Below are positions 8,668 through 15,866 of a stretch of DNA of 64,000 nt, piece after piece (position 1 is the first letter of the stretch; each line of letters opens with the position of its first letter). The notes below the pieces were generated by a model. The model worked only from the letters and a program-made list of their open reading frames with translations, was not told the origin of the DNA and searched no databases. The stretch lies in contig NZ_MAYO01000002.1 in the NCBI RefSeq assembly GCF_001691565.1, positions 201,376 through 265,375 of the forward strand, read 5' to 3'. Both the position numbers and the translations under genes were made by a program. The stretch is from Microbacterium oleivorans. Its GTDB lineage: Bacteria; Actinomycetota; Actinomycetes; Actinomycetales; Microbacteriaceae.

Positions 8668-11322
8668 TCAGCGAATCGAGCGGATGGCCTCGAAGGCGCG
8701 CTCGCAGTTCGCGCCGTCTCGGTCGATGAAGAACGTCGTCGCACGATCCGCGTAGACGGCCACCGACTCCGGCGCCACGAGGGCGTCGCGAATCGCGATC
8801 GCGGCCTCGTCGGCCTCGCGGGTCATCGGCCCGAACCCGTCGTCGGCATAGTCGAAGTAGCCGGCGCGGTGCGGGTGCTCCTCGAAGAACTGTTCGGCGT
8901 CGAACTGGAAGTAGACGACCGGGGTCTCGATGTACGCGGCCTCGAAGGCCAACGAGGAGTAGTCCGTCACGAGGACGCGGGCCCGCGCGATCACCGACTG
9001 GATGTCGTTGTCGCGGTAGCGGAAGACTTCCACCCCGGCAGGCACCCCGAGCCGGTCGAGGTGGGGCTCGAGGCTGGGGTGCGGCACGAATCCGACGCGG
9101 CACCCCTTCTCGGCCAGTGCCGGGTCGGTCGAGAGCCGCGCGAGCAACTCCCGCCACTGCGTCGCGTAGACCGAGTCGTCGAAATCGTCGATGAGCCCGC
9201 GCATCGTGCCCTTGTCGGTGATCTTCGTCATGAGGTACTCGCGCCAAGTGGGCATGACGAGGACGAGGTCACGTTCGGCCGCCGGGACGGCTGCGGCTTT
9301 CTGCGCCAGCGCATCATGTCGGGGGAAGCCCGTCAGGGCGACCTCGCGCCTCGTGAAGGTGTAGGGCGTGCCGTCGTCGACGAAGCTGTCGAACTCGGCC
9401 TGCCCGGTCGTCAGGATGAGGCGGATGGGCTTGCGGTTGAGCCAGCGAGAGATGTCGTCTTTGGTCACGCCGTGCTGCAGGAAGACGAACTGCCATTCCT
9501 GTTTGCGCAGGAGCTTCGTGCTCCACGGCTGCAGGACGTACTTGTCCACGTGCGAGGAGATGAGGAACTTCGCGTGGTGCAGCAACATGAAGTGCTCGGT
9601 GGAGCCGAAGTCGACGAGCCGGAAGCCCTCCTCGCTCAGTCGGGCCCAGTCCGAGCTCGACTTGCGGAGGACGTACCAGGCGTTCACGTCGCGACGGTTC
9701 TGCAGAACCCAGCGGTACAGGTGCTCGGCGTTGTCCTGGGCCTGGACGTCGCGGTCCATGAAGACCCACGCGCCGGCGTAGCGGGCCCGGACGGGCGGGG
9801 TCTTGGCGGCCCGGCGCGCGGCCGCGGCCCAGGGTCGACGCGCGGAGACCGACTCGCCGCGGACGATGCGTCCGACCTGCGCCGCGCGCTCGCGGATGCG
9901 CGCACCCCAGAGGTCGTGCGTGCGCTTCTCGGCTGCCGCGGGAGGAGCCGGCAGACGGCGCGCACGATCGGTGATACCCAGACGGTTGCGGAGACTGTCA
10001 TTGGACACGGCGAGCTCGTGGGCGCCAGGACTGTTGTACCGGATCTCCGCGCGTCGGCCGTCGAGGCTGATGGTGAGGCCCTCGCGGGGCTCGAGCCACA
10101 GGATCCGTTCGTGCATGACGTCGTGGCCGAAGTAGACGATCACCCGGTCCTTCGCGTACGCCGGCACCACCGGCTCCCGGCCCACGGTGAACTCCTCCGT
10201 CGGTCGGTCGCCCGCGAAGTAGTACTTCACCAGCGCCTGCCGACTGCCCCGATCCGCACGCCACAGGTGCACGGGCGAGAGGGGCAGGCCGTGTCCGCCG
10301 ATGGACATCAGGACGGACCGCAGCTGAGGCGACAGCGGGGTGATGCGGTAGGTCGCGATCACCTCGGGGTCGATGAGGGCGAGGACCTGCGAGACCGTCT
10401 CGAGGAAGCGATCCTTGATGTCCTGCGGGATCCAGCGCGTCGGGCTGTGGATCTGGGCGTCGTAGTGGAAGTACCAGTAGATGTCGTACAGGACGGTGTT
10501 CTGCATCCACACGGGCACATACCCGCGCTGAGCCACCGCGTGCTCCATCGTCGCGAGCCATCCGAACCGCGGCACGTCGATGTACTTCTCGACGCGCTGC
10601 CAGCTCGTCGTGGTCAGTGAGTTCGTCGCCGTGCGGCGACGGTAGAGATAGTGCGCCTCGGGAACCACGAGGACCTGCGGATCGTCGAAGGTCAGGAGGT
10701 AGCGGGCGATGAAGGCGGCATCCTCGAAATTGGGGCGGATGCGGTGGTCCCAGTGGATGTCCGCTGCGAGGACGTCCACTCGGCGGAGGAAGGATGTAGC
10801 AGCCGACAGCTTGATCAGCTGCGGATCGTCTCGGAGCGACACGATGCGTCGGCCTCCGTCGAACTGTTTGCCCAGGGGGTGGGTGTCACGGCGGGTGAGC
10901 AGCGTGTCGTCGGTGTAGATGAGGCGCGTCGACACGATCGCAGGGACGACGCCGACGTCCGCGGCCGAGCGCAGTGCCTCGCTCACTGAGCCGAGGTAGC
11001 CCGGCTCCAACACGTCGTCCGGATCCGCGTAGGTGATCCAGGTGCCGCCGGCGTGGACTGTGCCGGCCTCGCGGGCGGCGGCGACGCCCTGGTTCTCCTG
11101 GGAGACGACGACGGTACGGGCATCCCGGGTCGCGGCCCACTCCTCGACGATCCGTCGCGACTGATCGGGTGAGCCGTCGTCGACGAACACGATCTCAGCC
11201 TCGGCGAGGTCGTGCCCCTGCGCATCGAGGCTGTCGAGGAAGGCAGGAAGGTAGGGCTCGACGTTGTACATCGCGACGATGATCGAGAAAAGTGCCGTGC
11301 CGTCCGTCATTGTGGTTCCCAT
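8668..11322 (-). CDS. Family 2 glycosyltransferase fused to CDP-glycerol glycerophosphotransferase
   Basis: An 884-residue fusion. Residues about 10-230 are a GT2 domain (IVFVDDGSPD, YADPDD). Residues about 230-500 are a linker shared with the 489-residue glycosyltransferase at 3579. Residues about 510-884 are a TagF-like polymerase domain with FLQHGVTKDD, MPTWREY and TDYSSLAFEA. The protein would both add a sugar and transfer a polyol phosphate, consistent with a sugar-substituted repeating unit; this is inferred. ATG 11310 has GGGAAC upstream and is a likely alternative start to ATG 11322. The gene lies 52 nt upstream of the tandem polymerase gene and probably heads its transcript. Confidence 0.88.
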   Translation of the reverse strand: MGTTMTDGTALFSIIVAMYNVEPYLPAFLDSLDAQGHDLAEAEIVFVDDGSPDQSRRIVEEWAATRDARTVVVSQENQGVAAAREAGTVHAGGTWITYADPDDVLEPGYLGSVSEALRSAADVGVVPAIVSTRLIYTDDTLLTRRDTHPLGKQFDGGRRIVSLRDDPQLIKLSAATSFLRRVDVLAADIHWDHRIRPNFEDAAFIARYLLTFDDPQVLVVPEAHYLYRRRTATNSLTTTSWQRVEKYIDVPRFGWLATMEHAVAQRGYVPVWMQNTVLYDIYWYFHYDAQIHSPTRWIPQDIKDRFLETVSQVLALIDPEVIATYRITPLSPQLRSVLMSIGGHGLPLSPVHLWRADRGSRQALVKYYFAGDRPTEEFTVGREPVVPAYAKDRVIVYFGHDVMHERILWLEPREGLTISLDGRRAEIRYNSPGAHELAVSNDSLRNRLGITDRARRLPAPPAAAEKRTHDLWGARIRERAAQVGRIVRGESVSARRPWAAAARRAAKTPPVRARYAGAWVFMDRDVQAQDNAEHLYRWVLQNRRDVNAWYVLRKSSSDWARLSEEGFRLVDFGSTEHFMLLHHAKFLISSHVDKYVLQPWSTKLLRKQEWQFVFLQHGVTKDDISRWLNRKPIRLILTTGQAEFDSFVDDGTPYTFTRREVALTGFPRHDALAQKAAAVPAAERDLVLVMPTWREYLMTKITDKGTMRGLIDDFDDSVYATQWRELLARLSTDPALAEKGCRVGFVPHPSLEPHLDRLGVPAGVEVFRYRDNDIQSVIARARVLVTDYSSLAFEAAYIETPVVYFQFDAEQFFEEHPHRAGYFDYADDGFGPMTREADEAAIAIRDALVAPESVAVYADRATTFFIDRDGANCERAFEAIRSIR

Positions 11323-11464
11323 CGCTGATCATCGGCGGGGGCCGCAGTCTGCTCGCCGTCCGCGGATGCTCTCGGCGAGCCGGCGTCCGTCCCTCGACCG
11401 TCACGGCACGCAGCGGACCCGCAGGGCTCCCGCCCTCAACTATAACCGCGAGACGAAACCCGCC

Positions 11465-12739
11465 TCAGCCGCCGACGCGCTCGGACAGGTCGCGGCGCCA
11501 GCCGCGCACCTTCGACGCGCTGACGCTGCAGACCACCAGGAGGAACCAGCCGAATCCGCCGAGCAGGGCGCTCGTGACGATCGAGTCCGCCAGGACGATG
11601 ATGAGCACGAGCGGCGTCCAGGTGTACACGGTGGAGCGTCGCTCGGTCGCGCTCATCCATGAACGGGCGAGGGCGAAGCCGGCCAGGAGGGCGAGGAGGG
11701 CGACGCCGACGCCGCCCGCCTGGAGGAGCATGTCGACCCAGGCGTTGAGGGCGGACCCGTGGTTTCGCCCCGTGATCAACCGGATGTAGGAGTACGGCGA
11801 GAGGTAGTCGGGCCACGTCCCGACCCATCCCCATCCCTGCACCGGCCGGTTCTCGGCGAGGTCGATGGCCGCATTCCACAGGCGCGAACGCACGAGGAAG
11901 TCCGGTTCCGCGTTCAGCCAGTAGACGAGCGGGCGTCGGAAGACATAGGCGAGGACGAGCCCGAGAACGACCGCCCCGCCGATGACGCGCTGGAGGGTGG
12001 GCCTCGTCCTGACCGGCGCCCGCCGCAGGAGCGCGAGGACGAGCGTCGCGAGCACCGTGATGACCGCCATCACCAGGACGATGGGCGAGTCCGTGAAGAC
12101 CGCGAGCACCGAGGCCAGGACCACGGAGAAGAGTGACACCCCCGGCGCGACCGAGCGGGTCCGCCACTCGACGAGGAACGTGATGAGGGCGATCATCGTG
12201 ACGACGCCCAGCACGGTGCGTGTGCCGAAGACCCCTTGGATCGGGCCGCCGAGGGCGAGGTTGCCCCCGATCCCGAGGAAGCGGATGGGAGCGTCGATCA
12301 GGATGCCGCTCAGGATCTCCAGGGCGAGCGACAGGACGAGCAGGAATCGGAGGACGTCACCGGTGGAGCGGACGGTCTGCAGCGTGTCTCGCAGCTGAGC
12401 GACCACGACGGCGAGGAAGGTCGGCACGGCCAGCTGAAGCCATCCCGCGAAGGTCTCCGATGCAGACGGGCCCCAGAGGAAGGAGGCGAGCAGCCAGACG
12501 AGGAGGAGGGCGAGCGTCGTCGGCATGATCTCGACGAGGCGCAACTCGCGCCGACGGGCGACGAGCATCCCGGCTCCGATGACGCACAGGGTCGTGGTGA
12601 CGGCGCCGAGTCCGGCATCGCCCATGAGCTGGCGGAGCGCGTGCGTGGCGAACAGGGCGCCGATCGTGGCGGAAGCGTAGGCGGCGGCGAAATCGCTCGA
12701 ACGCAGGACGTCGAGGACGCGCGCGAGGCCCGGGTTCAT
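11465..12739 (-). CDS. O-antigen ligase/polymerase-like membrane protein
   Basis: A 424-residue polytopic protein with about ten hydrophobic segments and the periplasmic-loop signature of the Wzy/WaaL group: VQGWGWVGTWPDYL followed by NHGSALNAWVDMLLQAGGVG. Members join or polymerise lipid-linked glycans outside the membrane. The ATG (12737-12739) overlaps the stop of the upstream paralogue by one base (TGATG), so the two are co-translated. It is a divergent tandem copy of that paralogue. Whether it polymerises or ligates cannot be told from sequence. Confidence 0.8.
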   Translation of the reverse strand: MNPGLARVLDVLRSSDFAAAYASATIGALFATHALRQLMGDAGLGAVTTTLCVIGAGMLVARRRELRLVEIMPTTLALLLVWLLASFLWGPSASETFAGWLQLAVPTFLAVVVAQLRDTLQTVRSTGDVLRFLLVLSLALEILSGILIDAPIRFLGIGGNLALGGPIQGVFGTRTVLGVVTMIALITFLVEWRTRSVAPGVSLFSVVLASVLAVFTDSPIVLVMAVITVLATLVLALLRRAPVRTRPTLQRVIGGAVVLGLVLAYVFRRPLVYWLNAEPDFLVRSRLWNAAIDLAENRPVQGWGWVGTWPDYLSPYSYIRLITGRNHGSALNAWVDMLLQAGGVGVALLALLAGFALARSWMSATERRSTVYTWTPLVLIIVLADSIVTSALLGGFGWFLLVVCSVSASKVRGWRRDLSERVGG

Positions 12740-14136
12740 CACTCGGCGGGCCTGTCGCCCTGTTCGCCGATGAGGCGTTCCTCCGACGGTCCCCGGCCCA
12801 CCAGCGGTGCCTGCTTGATCTTGAAGGCGAAGAGGATGAGCAGGAACCACCCCCAATTGAGGAGCGGGGTCGACTCCGCCAGGCCCTGCACCAGCAGGAT
12901 CGCCCCGGTCAGGGTCGGGAGCAGGGTCACGGCGGTGTAGGGGCGGTCGGCGACGAGGTCCCACCGGGGACGGTCGACGGCGAAGAACCATGATCGCCAG
13001 ACGAATGCGACATAGGCGGCGGCGATCAGGACGATCCCGACGGCACCGAGCTGGAGGAAGACGTCCACCCACATGTTGTGCGCCTGCATGACCGTCTGGC
13101 CGTGATCGACGATCCATCGATCGAACGCGGGGTCCGTGGGGATCCACGGAGTCGAGAAGCCCCAGCCCAAGACGGGGTGCTCCACCGCTCGGGCGAGCAC
13201 CTTCTCCCAGATGGACTCCCGTCCGGTGAGATCGCTCGAGCGTCCCAGGGCGGTGAAGACACGGTCGCGCAGAAGCCACGCGGCGAGGAGACCGCCGACG
13301 GCGAGGAGGCCGTAGGCCACGTAGTACCGCGTGCGCTCGCCGGCCCGCGTGGTCGTCCGCATGACCAGCACCGTCACGAGCACGACGCCGACGGCGACGG
13401 CCGAGAGGGTCGCGGTGGCGGACCCGGCGCGGACGAAGAGATAACCGGCCAGGAGGAGCCACAGACCGAGCACGGGCCGGCGCGGTGCTCGCGAGGCGAT
13501 GCGGATGGCGAAGACCACGATCGCGAGCAGGGCGACGTATGCGAGCGCGTTCGAGTTGCCGAAGATGCCCTGGATGCGGCCGCCGTCCAACAGGTTGTCG
13601 CGTGACCACAGGACGATGGGGTCGGGGACTCGGCCGACCGGCCGTTCGAAGTGGGGCAGGATCTGACCGCCCCAGACGAGGCTGACCCACAGTTCGAAGA
13701 CGATCGACAGGCCCAGCATCCATTTGAGAGCGGATGCCAGTGCCCGGACGACCTCGCGCCAGGTCAGGACCGCCCCGACGAAGAGAGCGCCCACGGTCGT
13801 GACGATCAGAAGGGCGCCCGTGGTCAGGGTCGCTTCGAGCCAATGCGTCCACAGGATCGAGGCGAGTGCCCACACGATGTAGGCGAGTGCGTACCAGGGC
13901 AACCGCCGCCACTGCACCCGAGGTCGGATCGTCGCCCAGAGGATCACCGAGACCAGGAAGCTGACGACGCCGATGATCGCCGCGACCGGTACTCCGAAGG
14001 CCAGGGGGAGCGCGGTCCCGGAGAGGGTCACGATGAGGAGGGCGATGCACCACCCGCGCAGCAGGATGTGACTCGTCCGCTCACGCGGCGGGGCTGCCGG
14101 GGGCGCCGAGACCGGGTGCGATGAGTGGACGGCCAT
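12739..14136 (-). CDS. O-antigen ligase/polymerase-like membrane protein (paralogue)
   Basis: A 465-residue polytopic protein of the same family as its downstream neighbour. The loop contains HPVLGWGFSTPWIP and AHNMWVDVFLQLGAVGI, aligning with the neighbour's motifs. ATG 14136 was selected because it opens just before the first hydrophobic segment and lies 9 nt after a minus-strand TACCCT box (14146-14151); longer starts would run into manA. It is divergent from manA across only 59 nt. Probable role: assembly of the surface polysaccharide or glycopolymer. Confidence 0.8.
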   Translation of the reverse strand: MAVHSSHPVSAPPAAPPRERTSHILLRGWCIALLIVTLSGTALPLAFGVPVAAIIGVVSFLVSVILWATIRPRVQWRRLPWYALAYIVWALASILWTHWLEATLTTGALLIVTTVGALFVGAVLTWREVVRALASALKWMLGLSIVFELWVSLVWGGQILPHFERPVGRVPDPIVLWSRDNLLDGGRIQGIFGNSNALAYVALLAIVVFAIRIASRAPRRPVLGLWLLLAGYLFVRAGSATATLSAVAVGVVLVTVLVMRTTTRAGERTRYYVAYGLLAVGGLLAAWLLRDRVFTALGRSSDLTGRESIWEKVLARAVEHPVLGWGFSTPWIPTDPAFDRWIVDHGQTVMQAHNMWVDVFLQLGAVGIVLIAAAYVAFVWRSWFFAVDRPRWDLVADRPYTAVTLLPTLTGAILLVQGLAESTPLLNWGWFLLILFAFKIKQAPLVGRGPSEERLIGEQGDRPAE

Positions 14137-14195
14137 GGTGACAGCAGGGTATCGCGCGACCCCGTGCGTTCCGCCCCACGGCCTAGGCTGTTCGC
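14137..14195. promoter_or_regulatory. Divergent promoter region between ligase-like gene and manA
   Basis: This 59-nt gap holds two outward-facing -10 boxes: TACCCT on the minus strand (14146-14151) and TAGGCT on the plus strand (14184-14189). The manA box ends 6 nt before the GTG start, leaving no room for a leader, so the manA mRNA is probably leaderless. Confidence 0.6.
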
Positions 14196-15338
14196 GTGCT
14201 CGAGACGCTTGCGAACGCCCCCCGCGACTACTCCTGGGGTTCTCCCACGGCCATCCCCGAGTTGCTCGGGCGCACGCCCACAGGGGCGCCGGAAGCCGAG
14301 ATCTGGTTCGGCGATCATCCGGGGAGTCCCGCGCTCCTGGGCGACGGTCGAACCCTCGCGGACGCGCGGGCGCAGTCCGGCGAGCCGCCACTTCCCTTCC
14401 TGCTGAAGATCCTCGCGGCGGCGTCGTCGCTGTCGATCCAAGCGCATCCCGACCTCGCCCAGGCGAAGGCCGGCTTCGCCGCGGAAGAGGAGGCCGGCGT
14501 TCCCCGTGACGCGACGGAGCGGATCTACCGCGACGACAACCACAAGCCGGAGATCATCGTCGCGCTGAGCGAGCGCTTCCGCGCCCTCGTCGGGTTGCGC
14601 CCCGTCGCCGACACCGACCGTCTGCTCGCGGGCCTCGGCCAGGCATCCGGCATCCTTGAACTGCGGAGGGAGCTGGCGGCTGCCGCCCCGCGCGACGCGC
14701 TCCGTTCGCTCATCGAAGCGGTCCTCACCGGGCGCGCGGAGGGTGTCGTGGCAGACGTCTCGGCCGCTCTCCGGGATGCCGACGTTCCCGGGTTCGCCGA
14801 GGAGCTCGATGTGCTCCGTGCCATCGTCCGGGACTTCCCGGGTGACCCCGGCATCGTCGTCGCCCTTCTCATGAACCTCGCCGTGCTGCAGAGGGGCGAG
14901 GCCGTCTTCGCTCCCGCGGGCGTCCTCCACGCCTATCAGGACGGGCTCGGTGTGGAACTGATGGCGGCGAGCGACAACGTGCTCCGGGGCGGCCTCACGC
15001 CGAAGCACATCGACGTTCCCGAGCTCATGAGGATCGTAGACACCGAGCCCGCCCCCGCCGCTGTCCTGACGCCCATCCACGACGGGGCGGCGGAGATCTT
15101 CGACGTCGGCGTCCCCGACTTCCTCCTGACGCGTCATCACGCGGCGGGCGCACCCGTCACGGTCGCGGTCGACGGTCCCGCGATCGTGCTCGCGACCGAG
15201 GGGCGGATCGCCGTGACCGGTGGCGCGACCCGCGTACACCTCGCCCCGGGAGAGGCGGCCTACGCACAGGATGAGGACGCGCTGGTCCTGGACGGGGTCG
15301 GCGTCGTCTACATCGCGCGGCCCGGTCGTCGCCGCTGA
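14196..15338 (+). CDS. manA: Mannose-6-phosphate isomerase, class I
   Basis: Interconverts fructose 6-phosphate and mannose 6-phosphate, supplying mannose donors for glycolipids and surface glycans. The 380-residue product has the type I features: the zinc-site segment SIQAHPD at about 88, HKPE at about 116, and a second cupin half with the VLHAYQDG and SDNVLRGGLTPKH motifs. The length is typical. GTG 14196 is the start: a TAGGCT box lies 6 nt upstream, so the transcript is probably leaderless. It stands next to the wall-polymer genes and ahead of whiB2, an arrangement I recall as conserved in actinobacteria. Confidence 0.95.
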   Translation: MLETLANAPRDYSWGSPTAIPELLGRTPTGAPEAEIWFGDHPGSPALLGDGRTLADARAQSGEPPLPFLLKILAAASSLSIQAHPDLAQAKAGFAAEEEAGVPRDATERIYRDDNHKPEIIVALSERFRALVGLRPVADTDRLLAGLGQASGILELRRELAAAAPRDALRSLIEAVLTGRAEGVVADVSAALRDADVPGFAEELDVLRAIVRDFPGDPGIVVALLMNLAVLQRGEAVFAPAGVLHAYQDGLGVELMAASDNVLRGGLTPKHIDVPELMRIVDTEPAPAAVLTPIHDGAAEIFDVGVPDFLLTRHHAAGAPVTVAVDGPAIVLATEGRIAVTGGATRVHLAPGEAAYAQDEDALVLDGVGVVYIARPGRRR

Positions 15339-15403
15339 GCCGAGCGACACGCCGGTGACCTCAAGAAGATTCAATGTCGGGTTGAGGGTTTACGATTTGC
15401 GAC

Positions 15404-15432
15404 TTGACCGGAGCGAATCACACGGGTGTAAT
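15404..15432 (+). promoter_or_regulatory. Sigma-70-type promoter of whiB2
   Basis: TTGACC (15404-15409), a 17-nt spacer and TGTAAT (15427-15432) form one of the best housekeeping promoters in the window. It gives a leader of about 40 nt before the ATG at 15480. The flanking 15340-15440 stretch is clearly richer in A+T than its surroundings. Confidence 0.65.
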
Positions 15433-15479
15433 TAGGCATCGGCCGTACCGCGGCGAGTGTCTACAGGTGGGAGAGCAAG

Positions 15480-15800
15480 ATGACGGGTTACCGTTCCGGC
15501 GTTCCCGAGAATTGGTTCGTCGACCCGGTGAACCTCGGTGTCCCCGGCGTCCGCCGGCGTATCGACACCGATGAGGACACCGCTCTCGCGTGGCAGGCGG
15601 ACGCGTTGTGCGCGCAGACCGATCCGGAGGCGTTCTTCCCCGAGAAGGGCGGCTCGACACGCGATGCCAAGCGCATCTGCACATCCTGCGACGTCCGCGG
15701 CGAGTGCCTCGAGTACGCGCTCCAGAACGACGAGCGGTTCGGCATCTGGGGCGGCCTGAGCGAGCGGGAGCGCCGCAAGCTCAAGCGGCACGCTTCCTGA
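15480..15800 (+). CDS. whiB2: WhiB-family iron-sulfur transcription factor (WhiB2/WhmD type)
   Basis: A 106-residue WhiB-like regulator. Four cysteines (C44, C67, C70, C76) in the C-x22-C-x2-C-x5-C pattern would hold a 4Fe-4S cluster. They are followed by the GIWGG turn (88-92) and a basic tail (RERRKLKRH) that contacts DNA. WhiB2/WhmD/WhiB proteins control septation and cell division in mycobacteria and streptomycetes together with the primary sigma factor. The subtype call rests on the long N terminus and the manA/DUF5719/DUF3499 neighbourhood. ATG 15480 has GGGAGAG upstream. Confidence 0.9.
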   Translation: MTGYRSGVPENWFVDPVNLGVPGVRRRIDTDEDTALAWQADALCAQTDPEAFFPEKGGSTRDAKRICTSCDVRGECLEYALQNDERFGIWGGLSERERRKLKRHAS

Positions 15801-15851
15801 CGCGATCCGCGCCACCCCGCCCGTCCTCCCCGCGACGGTCGGCACGCGACC

Positions 15852-15857
15852 TAGGCT
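15852..15857 (+). promoter_or_regulatory. TAGGCT -10 box, glycosyltransferase gene
   Basis: TAGGCT lies 9 nt before ATG 15867, consistent with a leaderless or nearly leaderless transcript. Confidence 0.5.
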
Positions 15858-15866
15858 GACCTGGTC

